IMG/VR virus record: IMGVR_UViG_3300025840_000195
Span: 1-27,936 of that record
Origin: a virus
Length of the DNA: 27,936 bases
Reading direction: 5' to 3' (one strand)
Shown: piece by piece, positions 18,998 through 27,659 of the stretch
Numbering within the stretch: position 1 is the first letter of the stretch
Layout: each line of letters begins with the position of its first letter
Position numbers and translations under genes: made by a program
Notes under the pieces: generated by a model
Databases searched by the model: none
Seen by the model: the letters and a program-made list of their open reading frames with translations, nothing else
What the model was told of the DNA's origin: nothing

Positions 18998-21900
18998 TTG
19001 CCATTAAATAAATTAGATTCAATTATCAAAAATACTGATGGTCGTATAATCTACGTTAGTCCTTCCGATTTAGATTCTACCGATAGTATTGATAATCAAG
19101 GAAACTCACTAAATCGTCCATTTAAGACTCTTCAAAGAGCACTGATCGAATCTGCAAGATTCTCATATGTCAGAGGAAGTAGTAATGATATAGTAGAGAA
19201 AACTACAATTCTCTTAATGCCTGGAAGTCATGTTATAGATAATCGTCCAGGATATACAATTGACAGTGGAGGAGCAGTTATAACCTCTGAAGGAGCTTCT
19301 TCCTCTAGAAGTACTTTTAATTTATCATTAAATTCTAATTTAGACTTAACAGACAAAAATAATGATCTTTATAAGTTTAATAGTGTTTATGGTGGTGTAA
19401 TTGTTCCTAGGGGAACTTCAATTGTTGGTCTTGATTTAAGAAAAACTAAAATAAGACCTCTTTATGTTCCTAACCCAACATTCTCTTCAATTTCTAATAG
19501 TGCAATTTTAAGGCTTACTGGAGCTTGTTATGTTTGGCAGTTCTCTATTTTTGATGGGGATGACTCTGGAACTGTTTACACGCAACCAGATAATTTTGAT
19601 ATTAAATCTATCCCAACTTTTTCTCACCATAAGTTATCAGTATTTGAATATGCCGATGGTGTCAATGAAGTTGGAACTAAAGGTCTGACCGATCTTCAAA
19701 TGTATTATGCCAAATTATCATATGCATATTCCTCAAGTTCGGGTAGAGAAATTAATACTGCGGATGAGTATCTTGAAAATCCTGAAGGATTTAGTCCAAG
19801 AAGACCTGAATATGAAATTGTTGGAGCATTTTCCGCAGATCCTATTTCAATTGCATCTATCATATCCGGTGATGGATTAACTGCATCAAGAGTCATTACA
19901 GTTACTACAGTTACTCCTCATGGATTGGATAAAGGAACTCCAATTCGTATTAGTGGTGTTTCGCAAGATCAATATAATATTTCAACTAAAGTTACATCAA
20001 TTAGTGATACTAATGATAGTGTATTTACTTATGTAATTGAATCTGATCCAAGATTTTTAACTCCATCATTAACGAGTCAAGGAATAGTAAATGTAGATAC
20101 TGATACAGTATCTGGTGCCTCTCCTTATGTTTTTAATGTGAGCATGAGATCTGTTTGGGGGATGAATGGATTAATTGCTGATGGAAACAAGGCAACTGGA
20201 TTCCGTAGCATTGTGATCAGTCAATTCACTGGAATTAGCCTCCAAAAAGATGATAGGTCTTTTGTCAAATATGATGCATCTAATGGTAGAACTTATAGTG
20301 GATTAACAATCACTGAACAGTCAGGAAGTGAGTTATCGGCAAATTCTTCTTCGAGTGGAATAGTTTATCATATAGATTCTGATTCGGTTTATAGGAAAGA
20401 TTGGCAACAGTCTCATATTAAAATAAAAAATGATGCTATTTTACAAATAGTATCAGTCTTTGCAATTGGATATAGTACGCAGTTTGTTTCCGAATCTGGT
20501 GGTGATGCATCGATAACGAACTCTAATTCAAATTTTGGTCAACTATCTTTAGTTTCTGAAGGATTTAAAAAAACAGCATTTGATAAAGATAATAAAGCAT
20601 TTATAACTCATATTATTTCACCAAGAGCAGTTGATCAAATTGAAGATAGAGTTGATTGGTTGTCAATTGATGATGGAGTAACAACATCTGTTGGTGATAG
20701 TAATAAAATTTATCTTGCCGGATTTAAAAACGAAACAGTCCCTCCACCATCATTAACACAAGGATATCGTATTGGAGCAAGAGTATCTGATAAACTTTAT
20801 TTAACTCTCAATACTGTAGAATATTCTGCAGATATTGTAATTCCATCTAGTAATCAATCTTCATTTGAAGAATATCTTGTAGGAGAACCTTCTTCAAATA
20901 TATTCACTCTTTCTTCTGGAACTCATAGTTTATCTACAGGCGAAAAAGTTATTATTATTAGTGAAGATGCAGATCTTCCAGAAAATTTAAGAACAAATGT
21001 AATCTACTATGCAATTACTCCTTCAAATACTACAATTAAACTTGCCGCAACAGAGTCTGAAGCACTTTCTGGTCAAGAAATTAATGTTTTTGGTGGAACT
21101 AATTTAAAAATACAATCAAGAGTTTCTGATAAATCATCTGGTGATGTTGGACATCCAATTCAATGGGATTCAATTCGTGAGCAATGGTATATCAATGTAA
21201 TTAATAATTTAATTACCCCGCAACTTTCTGGATCTGGAATAACAGAACCACTTTTTGTTAAAAGAATATCTGATTCTAGAAGTCTTGATGAAAAAATTTA
21301 TAAGGTCAGGGTAGTAGTTCCGAGACAACTTACAAATGGAAAAAATCCAGAACCTGGATTTGTTATTCAAGAATCAAGTTCTACAGGATTTTTTGAAGAT
21401 GATGATGGAACGAAAACAACTATTGATTCTACAGATTTTGATTATAATAAAAATCTAAGATTTATTAGTACTTGCTCTTTCTCATCACCAACGGTAACAG
21501 TAATTTCAGAAATTCCTCATAACTTAAATGTTGGAGATACAGTAATAATTAAAAATGTTACAGATTCTAGTGTTAGTGGTCTTGCATATAATGGAACTCA
21601 TACCGTAACTTCTATTACCAATGAATTGACATTTACTTATGATACAGAATTAACTCCTGGATCTTTTACAAATGACACTTCTGTTAGAACAAAATCACTC
21701 CCAAGATTTGAGAGAAATGATTTACAATCAAATCTCTACATTTATAGAAATGAAATTATTTCAGAATATGATGAAGGAGAAAGAAATGGTGTATATAATT
21801 TTTATGTATTAAATTCCAATAATCAAGTTCAAACTGAATTTACAGATCTTAAATATGGACAAAATGTAGTTGACTTATATCCACAAAATGATAGAGATAA

Positions 21901-24199
21901 TATTAGCGAAAACCCAAGATCTGCAAAATCATATGCACTAAGATCACCAATTGGAGATGTTCAGACAAATGATCTCAGAAATAGTATTACAAGAGAAAGT
22001 ATTGATTTATTTGTCAAAACATTAGGTATTGGAAATAAAATTTCATCAATTTCTGGTGCGGGAACTACTAATCCGACCATAACTTTCGATAGAAATCATA
22101 ATTTTAATAGTATTGTAATTGGAAGTATTAATGCTTCCCCAACAGGATTTACTGCCGGAACATATTATAATGTAAAAATTTATAATAATTCTTTATTAAC
22201 AATTTGGAATGGTGCTACTGCGAAAGTGATTGTTTCCGGTGCAGGTAATATAACATCTGCGGAAATTATAAATGGAGGATCTGGATATTCTGCCGGAACA
22301 TATTACTTAGATACTAATATTATTGGTTCTGGATCTAATAATGATTTTACTGTTGCTTCTGATGGAATTTCTTCACCAATAGGTCAAGTTGTTCAATTTA
22401 CTGGTGTTGGAACTACATCAGATAATTATCATCGTATCTCAGCAGTCAATTCTGCAAATCAAATAACAATTGAAAGGTCTACGAGTGAACCAGTTATTGT
22501 TACAGATCAATATGCTCTTTTAATTGCACCTTCAACATCATTCACCAGTATTGGCAATACAATTACTGCACCTAGTCATGGATTGGTAGTTGGAAATAGA
22601 TTTAAATCAATTGACTCTTCAAATAATAATCTTGGAGATTATATTGTTGATAGTGTAATTAATGTTAATACCTTTACTATTTCTGGTGTAATGGGATCAA
22701 CTTCTGGATTTATTCTGAAGCACGGATTATCATCTAATGCGGGTATTTCTGATGGTTCAAATGAAAATCTTGAGGTAAGAGGAATCACTATCTTTGATGG
22801 AGAAAAGTTAACTCTTACAGAATCTGGAGGTATAGACAGTTCAGAAACGCAATTTAGTGTTAGTCATTCTGGTATTGGTACTGCAGAAAGATTCTCACTA
22901 GGTTCTTATATTAAAGTTGATGGTGAGATCATGAGAATTGCAAGTAATTCTCTTAGTGGAGTTCCTGCGGATAAAATTACAGTGATTCGTGGAGTATTTT
23001 CATCTAAACAAAAATCACACCCTGAGAATTCATTAATCACTAAAATTAAAATTCCTGCGGTCGAATTTCGTAGACCATCAATTATTCGTGCTTCTGGACA
23101 TACTTTTGAGTATCTTGGATATGGTCCGGGAAATTATTCTACAGCACTCCCACAAGTCCAGAATAAAACTTTATCAGAAAGAGAAGAATTTTTAGTTCAA
23201 TCTCAAGAAAGATCATCTGGTATTGTTGTTTATAATGGTATGAACAATAAAGGAGATTTCTTTATTGGCAATCAAAAGAAGTCTTCTACAACAGGTGAGG
23301 AAACAACTTTTGATACCCCAATTCCTACTGTAACTGGACAAAGTGTATCAAGATTAAGTGAAGTATTTGATGAAGTCACAATTAGGGAGAGATTAATTGT
23401 AGAAGGAGGAGACTCTGGACAATCACTTTCTCAATTTGATGGATCTGTTACATTTAATTCAGAAACTAGATTTACAAATTCTAATGGAATAGAAGGATCT
23501 GCAGCAATAAATGTTTCTAATACAAAACAATCAACAGCAACAAATTCTGGAGCACTTATTGTTGCAGGTGGAGTTGGTATTGGAAAAGATTTATATGTTG
23601 GAGGAACAATATATGGTCTTGGTGGTTTATCTATTAGTTTGATAAACATATCTCCAAAACAAGTTCTTTTTTCAAATTCCAATTCTTTTCTTGATGGTGA
23701 TAATAAATTTACTTTTGAACAATCAACATCAACATTAGGAATTAATAGTATTTCAGTATATGAATCTGGCGGCAATTCTTATATTGAAGAAATTGATTCT
23801 AAAGATTTAATATTAAAAGCATATTCTTCAGATAAATTAATTATTAATGGAGTAGGAGTTAGTATTACTGGAAATCTTGATGTTACTGGAGATGTAAATT
23901 CTTTCTCAACATCTGATGAGAAGTTAAAAGATAATATTATCCCAATTCATAATCCATTAGAAAAAGTTATTTCGATTAGTGGAAATACTTTTGATTGGAA
24001 TGAAAATTCTAATAAAGAAGGTCATGATGTTGGATTGATTGCACAAGAGATTCAAAAAATTCTTCCTGAGGCAGTTAAGGAAAGAGATGATGGTTATCTT
24101 GCCGTTGATTATAAAAAGATAATTCCTCTGCTTGTAGAATCTATTAAAGAACTTTCTAATAAGGTCGAATCGATTGAGCATCAATTAAAGAATAAATAA
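18998..24199 (+). CDS. 1733-aa tail fibre/adhesin with S74 chaperone
   Basis: This is the largest gene of the window. The start is TTG at 18998 (MPLNKLDSIIKNTDGRIIYV), with GGTGTGG just upstream. MPLNKL fits the N-terminus I remember for related cyanophage structural proteins. Residues 30-85 contain the NRPFKTLQRALIESARF and PGSHVIDNRPGY block, typical of parallel beta-helix fibres. At least three beta modules with the pattern H-x-L-x-x-G (near residues 306, 837 and 1191) repeat along the chain. The C-terminal 96 residues are a peptidase S74 intramolecular chaperone (SDEKLKDN with S1639 and K1644, then VGLIAQEIQKILPEAV and a coiled coil), which should be cleaved after trimer folding. It is a likely receptor-binding or baseplate-attached fibre. 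Confidence 0.85.
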   Translation: MPLNKLDSIIKNTDGRIIYVSPSDLDSTDSIDNQGNSLNRPFKTLQRALIESARFSYVRGSSNDIVEKTTILLMPGSHVIDNRPGYTIDSGGAVITSEGASSSRSTFNLSLNSNLDLTDKNNDLYKFNSVYGGVIVPRGTSIVGLDLRKTKIRPLYVPNPTFSSISNSAILRLTGACYVWQFSIFDGDDSGTVYTQPDNFDIKSIPTFSHHKLSVFEYADGVNEVGTKGLTDLQMYYAKLSYAYSSSSGREINTADEYLENPEGFSPRRPEYEIVGAFSADPISIASIISGDGLTASRVITVTTVTPHGLDKGTPIRISGVSQDQYNISTKVTSISDTNDSVFTYVIESDPRFLTPSLTSQGIVNVDTDTVSGASPYVFNVSMRSVWGMNGLIADGNKATGFRSIVISQFTGISLQKDDRSFVKYDASNGRTYSGLTITEQSGSELSANSSSSGIVYHIDSDSVYRKDWQQSHIKIKNDAILQIVSVFAIGYSTQFVSESGGDASITNSNSNFGQLSLVSEGFKKTAFDKDNKAFITHIISPRAVDQIEDRVDWLSIDDGVTTSVGDSNKIYLAGFKNETVPPPSLTQGYRIGARVSDKLYLTLNTVEYSADIVIPSSNQSSFEEYLVGEPSSNIFTLSSGTHSLSTGEKVIIISEDADLPENLRTNVIYYAITPSNTTIKLAATESEALSGQEINVFGGTNLKIQSRVSDKSSGDVGHPIQWDSIREQWYINVINNLITPQLSGSGITEPLFVKRISDSRSLDEKIYKVRVVVPRQLTNGKNPEPGFVIQESSSTGFFEDDDGTKTTIDSTDFDYNKNLRFISTCSFSSPTVTVISEIPHNLNVGDTVIIKNVTDSSVSGLAYNGTHTVTSITNELTFTYDTELTPGSFTNDTSVRTKSLPRFERNDLQSNLYIYRNEIISEYDEGERNGVYNFYVLNSNNQVQTEFTDLKYGQNVVDLYPQNDRDNISENPRSAKSYALRSPIGDVQTNDLRNSITRESIDLFVKTLGIGNKISSISGAGTTNPTITFDRNHNFNSIVIGSINASPTGFTAGTYYNVKIYNNSLLTIWNGATAKVIVSGAGNITSAEIINGGSGYSAGTYYLDTNIIGSGSNNDFTVASDGISSPIGQVVQFTGVGTTSDNYHRISAVNSANQITIERSTSEPVIVTDQYALLIAPSTSFTSIGNTITAPSHGLVVGNRFKSIDSSNNNLGDYIVDSVINVNTFTISGVMGSTSGFILKHGLSSNAGISDGSNENLEVRGITIFDGEKLTLTESGGIDSSETQFSVSHSGIGTAERFSLGSYIKVDGEIMRIASNSLSGVPADKITVIRGVFSSKQKSHPENSLITKIKIPAVEFRRPSIIRASGHTFEYLGYGPGNYSTALPQVQNKTLSEREEFLVQSQERSSGIVVYNGMNNKGDFFIGNQKKSSTTGEETTFDTPIPTVTGQSVSRLSEVFDEVTIRERLIVEGGDSGQSLSQFDGSVTFNSETRFTNSNGIEGSAAINVSNTKQSTATNSGALIVAGGVGIGKDLYVGGTIYGLGGLSISLINISPKQVLFSNSNSFLDGDNKFTFEQSTSTLGINSISVYESGGNSYIEEIDSKDLILKAYSSDKLIINGVGVSITGNLDVTGDVNSFSTSDEKLKDNIIPIHNPLEKVISISGNTFDWNENSNKEGHDVGLIAQEIQKILPEAVKERDDGYLAVDYKKIIPLLVESIKELSNKVESIEHQLKNK
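24191..24198 (+). promoter_or_regulatory. late-promoter-like box AATAAATA
   Basis: AATAAATA overlaps the stop of the 1733-aa gene and lies 18 bases before the ATG at 24217, as in the three preceding cases. Confidence 0.5.
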
Positions 24200-24216
24200 T
24201 TGTAAAAGATTAAATA

Positions 24217-25470
24217 ATGGCAAATATTAGAAAGTCATTCAATTTTAGAAATGGTTTACAAGTAGATACTGATAAGTTTGTAGTAAATTCCAATGGACTT
24301 GTTGGAATAGGAACATCAAATCCTGAAAATTATTCTTTAAGTGTTCATGGTGACACTAAAATTGTTGGTATTATTACAACAAAACACATATTTGTAGAAC
24401 AAAATGTAATTTCTCTTGGTAAAATTGGTATCCATACCACAAATCCAACTTCTAAATTTCATATATCAGGAATTGGAGTTACCAATCCTAGTGGTATTGA
24501 TGCTGGAAATAGAATTAGGATAGGTGATTTTCATTGGGATAATACATTTACTAGTATTCATGCAAAGAAAGTTAGTAATCAATGGTGGTTAGAACAAAAT
24601 TCTCCTGATAATGATGGTACAGATTTAGTATTTTATAAGTCGAGAGGTTTACCAAACCAAGAAGAACCAGTTCAGGTTGGAGACAATTTATTCAGATTAA
24701 CTGCAAGAGCATATAAACCAAATGGAGTTGGAATAGGAACTACTATTTCTCTTAGTGATTATAGTGGTGATTTTTCAGGTCAAATTGCTTTTGATGTAGA
24801 TAGTATTGATGGTAATAATGTAGCATCTTCTATTGATGTAAAAACTGCCGGAGAAAGTAGGTTAATTGTAAAAGGTGATGGTAAGATTGGTATTGGAACT
24901 ATTTTACCAACACAAAAATTAGATGTAATAGGTAATACATATGTTTCCAATTCTGTTGGTATTAGAAGTACAGCACCAACAGAAGCACTAGATGTAAATG
25001 GAAATATTAAATCTTCTGGCACTGTTACAGCAACAACATTTAGTGGTAGTTTACCAACAACTGATCTTACAGGAACTATAACCAATACACAGTTAGCAGG
25101 TTTTATTGATAACTCTAAGTTAGTTAATGATAGTGTTTCTTATGGTGGGGTATCTGTTGACTTAGGTGCTTCTGATGATACTCCAGCATTTGATTTGACT
25201 AATGCTACTAACTATCCCTATACATCGCTGACTGGTATAACAACAAGTGTTGTAGGAGATACTACTCCTCAGTTGGGTGGTGACTTAGATCTGAATGGTA
25301 AATTTATAACAGGACTCGGTGGTATTAGTATTTCTTCTGGTGTTACAACATGTACTGATGGATTTACAAGTGGTATTGGAGTAACAACTCCAGTCCAAAT
25401 ATCAGTCACTGGTTCTACATTAACATTTAATGTTGTTGGAGTTGGAAGCACAAGCTTGACACTATCGTAA
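24217..25470 (+). CDS. 417-aa tail fibre-like protein
   Basis: The protein begins MANIRKSFNFRNGLQVDTDK and is built of repeated beta modules of the form VGIGTSNP...LSVHG, IGIGTILPTQKLDVIG and VGIRSTAPTEALDVNG, typical of phage fibre shafts. Unlike its upstream neighbour it has no S74 chaperone; it ends with ...VGVGSTSLTLS. It may trimerise with another partner or use a different chaperone. A strong terminator follows after about 78 bases, marking the end of the late block. A fibre role is likely; the target is unknown. Confidence 0.78.
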   Translation: MANIRKSFNFRNGLQVDTDKFVVNSNGLVGIGTSNPENYSLSVHGDTKIVGIITTKHIFVEQNVISLGKIGIHTTNPTSKFHISGIGVTNPSGIDAGNRIRIGDFHWDNTFTSIHAKKVSNQWWLEQNSPDNDGTDLVFYKSRGLPNQEEPVQVGDNLFRLTARAYKPNGVGIGTTISLSDYSGDFSGQIAFDVDSIDGNNVASSIDVKTAGESRLIVKGDGKIGIGTILPTQKLDVIGNTYVSNSVGIRSTAPTEALDVNGNIKSSGTVTATTFSGSLPTTDLTGTITNTQLAGFIDNSKLVNDSVSYGGVSVDLGASDDTPAFDLTNATNYPYTSLTGITTSVVGDTTPQLGGDLDLNGKFITGLGGISISSGVTTCTDGFTSGIGVTTPVQISVTGSTLTFNVVGVGSTSLTLS

Positions 25471-25498
25471 AAACCCTGTAGACTACCTTTGTTAGGGT

Positions 25499-25560
25499 TG
25501 AAGAGGAGGGGCTAAGCTCTTAAAGAAATCCACTCCCACAACTGTCACACCACCTCTTCA
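25499..25560 (+). promoter_or_regulatory. inverted repeat competing with the terminator stem
   Basis: TGAAGAGG (25499-25506) is a perfect complement of CCTCTTCA (25553-25560), which includes part of the 5' arm and loop of the terminator at 25549-25575. The two structures exclude each other, so one could prevent the other (inference). Confidence 0.4.
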
Positions 25561-25575
25561 CAGGGGTGGTTTTTT
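25549..25575 (+). terminator. rho-independent terminator
   Basis: ACCACCTC (25549-25556) pairs with GGGGTGGT (25563-25570) in eight pairs including one T-G, with loop TTCACA, followed by TTTTT. It closes the late fibre block. Confidence 0.85.
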
Positions 25576-25585
25576 AATGTATAAT
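25557..25585 (+). promoter_or_regulatory. sigma70-type promoter overlapping the terminator
   Basis: TTCACA (25557-25562) is the loop of the terminator hairpin and, 17 bases on, TATAAT occupies 25580-25585. Expected transcription starts near 25592, which makes the ATG at 25577 untranscribed and points to the GTG at 25610 as the start. Confidence 0.65.
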
Positions 25586-25609
25586 AAGTCCATAGTTCAC
25601 CACACACCA

Positions 25610-26770
25610 GTGACAATCACTCTTCGTCCACACCAGCAAGATGCCACCAAGGCAATGCTGAAGCATGATCGTGGCCAGGTTCTGATTCCGACTGGTGGCG
25701 GTAAGACCCTGTGCATGATCGAGGATACTAAGATACATTTCAAACTGTTTGAAAATCAGGTTCATGTGGTAGTGGCACCACGAATATTGTTAGCAGAACA
25801 GTTGTGTTCTGAGTTTCTTGAACATGTTGATGCACATGTGATGCATGTTCATAGTGGTGAGACAGAGCACTTTAGCACCACAAAGGCAGATACTGTTCGG
25901 TTATGGTCTGAGAATGTTGGTGGTAATCAACTGATCTTTACGACTTATAACTCTCTTCGTCGTATTGAAGAATCTGGCATTAAAGTAGATTCGATTTACT
26001 TTGATGAAGCACACAATAGTGTCAAGAGAAACTTCTTTCCTTCTACTGAGTTTTTCAGTCATAATGCTGATCGTTGCTATTTCTTTACTGCGACTCCGAA
26101 GCATTCTGCTACTATTTTCAAACCAGGAATGAACGATACTGATGTTTATGGTCAGGTGATTTGTAATGTTCCAGCTACTGAACTGGTTGAGCAAGGATAC
26201 ATTCTCCCTCCTAAGGTTGTTGTCAATGAGTTGCCACAGGGTGATTTTAAAATGTCTGATTGTGATAATTTGATTTCTACCATTGACGACAATTCACTGA
26301 GTAAGATTCTCATTGCAGCACGGTCTACAAAACAGATTATCAATCTTTTGAGTGAGTCTAATTTTCGTAATGAATTAGCACAACGTGGTTATTCTTGCAT
26401 GTATATCACGTCTAAGACTGGTGCAATTATTGATGGTGAAAAAGTTGACCGAGAGATGTTTTTCAATACTTTGAATGCATGGGGCAAAGATCCTGAGAAG
26501 AAGTTTGTGGTTCTTCATCACTCTATTCTGTCTGAAGGTATCAATGTCAGTGGACTTGAAGCAGTGCTGTTCATGCGTAACATGGACTTTGTAGGAATTT
26601 CTCAGAGTATTGGTAGGGTTATTAGGTTAGGTGTCTCTTCTAAGACCTTTGGGTTGGTCTGTGTGCCTGTTTATGATAAGATAGGGATCAATACGGCAAA
26701 GAGTGTTCAAAGTGTCGTAGAGACGATTTTTGAGAAGGGTGAACCTGCCGTATCTGTCATTCGTCGTTAA
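25610..26770 (+). CDS. uvsW: UvsW-like superfamily 2 helicase
   Basis: From GTG 25610 the protein has 386 residues (MTITLRPHQQDATKAML...). It has all main SF2 motifs: Q-like RPHQQ, Walker A IPTGGGKT, DEAH in IYFDEAHNS, SAT-like FTATPKH and motif VI QSIGRVIRLG. In T4, UvsW (503 residues) unwinds R-loops and branched DNA and shifts replication from origin- to recombination-dependent. This one is shorter, mainly because the N-terminal extra domain is missing. The frame is open from 25577 (ATG), but that codon overlaps the -10 box, so 25610 is chosen although no clear Shine-Dalgarno sequence precedes it. UvsW is the likeliest identity; another SF2 helicase is possible. Confidence 0.8.
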   Translation: MTITLRPHQQDATKAMLKHDRGQVLIPTGGGKTLCMIEDTKIHFKLFENQVHVVVAPRILLAEQLCSEFLEHVDAHVMHVHSGETEHFSTTKADTVRLWSENVGGNQLIFTTYNSLRRIEESGIKVDSIYFDEAHNSVKRNFFPSTEFFSHNADRCYFFTATPKHSATIFKPGMNDTDVYGQVICNVPATELVEQGYILPPKVVVNELPQGDFKMSDCDNLISTIDDNSLSKILIAARSTKQIINLLSESNFRNELAQRGYSCMYITSKTGAIIDGEKVDREMFFNTLNAWGKDPEKKFVVLHHSILSEGINVSGLEAVLFMRNMDFVGISQSIGRVIRLGVSSKTFGLVCVPVYDKIGINTAKSVQSVVETIFEKGEPAVSVIRR

Positions 26771-26785
26771 TCTCTGGGCAGCATT

Positions 26786-26815
26786 TTGCGTAAGTCCCAT
26801 ACAAACAATTATAAT
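26786..26815 (+). promoter_or_regulatory. possible sigma70-type promoter
   Basis: TTGCGT (26786-26791) and TATAAT (26810-26815) are separated by 18 bases. It lies between the helicase and the next gene. Its -35 box is weak, the -10 box perfect. Confidence 0.55.
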
Positions 26816-26836
26816 ATGCAAAAAACACTGATTACA

Positions 26837-27445
26837 ATGCAAGGTGCAATTGAACGCCTTGAAACAATTAGATCATCAAGTAGAAAAAAGATTGAAATCT
26901 ACGCCAAGAGATGTTATCAAGTCACGATGGATAATAATACCATTAAATGGTGGAATGATGAAAAATCCGATAAAGATGTGGCAAGAGCTATTACACGTCC
27001 ATTTTACGATCTTATTCATTCTTGTTCTATTCCAACAGGTTTGATTACAGAAAATGCTTTCACAGGAAGAATGAATGATTCTAAGTATATTTGTACCAAA
27101 GATCATATTTTTCGTCCTCAATTTGTCTGTCGATACATTTTAGACAATTATGAAATGTTTAAAGATTTTGTAGTATTTCGGAAGTGGGTTATTATGTGTT
27201 GTTCCACTACATTAGTGACAAAGGAGGAGAATGCAGATCTTCGTATCTCTGGAACAAATAATAGGGGTGAGGATTATGTTCTTCTAAGTTCGACTGATAG
27301 TCAGTACAGAAAGATTGACTTAAAATTATTTTCTCATAGTAATCATAGGTCTTGGAGTGATCGTACAATTCAAGAGTCTTCTAATCTTATTAGTCCCCCA
27401 CAAGAACTATTAGAGTATGAAGTGCCATTTTTAGACAATCTTTAA
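26837..27445 (+). CDS. 202-aa unknown protein with HNH-like flavour
   Basis: From ATG 26837 (MQGAIERLETIRSSSRKKIE...) the product has 202 residues. ATG 26816 or even TTG 26786 would add 7 or 17 residues, but these lie at or before the expected transcription start. The first 40 residues are basic and helical. The central ICTKDHIFRPQFVCRYILDN and MCCSTTLVTKEENADL segments contain a D-H and an E-E-N as in some HNH nucleases, but I cannot assign the family. Several cysteines occur in pairs. A role in DNA metabolism is a guess from position next to the helicase. Confidence 0.7.
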   Translation: MQGAIERLETIRSSSRKKIEIYAKRCYQVTMDNNTIKWWNDEKSDKDVARAITRPFYDLIHSCSIPTGLITENAFTGRMNDSKYICTKDHIFRPQFVCRYILDNYEMFKDFVVFRKWVIMCCSTTLVTKEENADLRISGTNNRGEDYVLLSSTDSQYRKIDLKLFSHSNHRSWSDRTIQESSNLISPPQELLEYEVPFLDNL

Positions 27446-27460
27446 ACTGGCACTCTGTCC

Positions 27461-27489
27461 TTGACTCTGCCCTGACTCTGCCCTATAAT
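27461..27489 (+). promoter_or_regulatory. sigma70-type promoter with duplicated spacer
   Basis: TTGACT (27461-27466) and TATAAT (27484-27489) are separated by 17 bases. The segment TGACTCTGCCC is present twice in tandem (27462-27472 and 27473-27483), making up the spacer. AAAGGTAATC follows, as near the promoter at 17469. Confidence 0.82.
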
Positions 27490-27515
27490 ACAAAGGTAAT
27501 CAAGGGAACACCACC

Positions 27516-27659
27516 ATGAAATGCAAAGTCGAACTCTATGTTGCTGGCACTGTCTTTTATGAGACCGTTCATGCCCGTGACTATCAAGAAGCAAAAAAAG
27601 TAGCACTGGCACGTAATCCGAATGCTACTGTTGTTTCTGTCAATGCATCTTTCTTCTAA
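27516..27659 (+). CDS. 47-aa small protein
   Basis: An ATG at 27516 gives 47 residues (MKCKVELYVAGTVFYETV, then HARDYQEAKKVALARNPN, then ATVVSVNASFF), too short to be picked up by length filters. AAGGGAA precedes it by seven bases. It looks like a single beta-alpha-beta unit. The stop TAA shares its last base with the ATG of the next gene (TAATG). It is expressed from the promoter at 27461. The function is unknown; I recall similar small proteins in other cyanophages, which supports its reality. Confidence 0.75.
   Translation: MKCKVELYVAGTVFYETVHARDYQEAKKVALARNPNATVVSVNASFF

Noticed and set aside
25577-25579. ATG as start of the helicase
   Set aside because: It overlaps the -10 box and precedes the expected transcript start.
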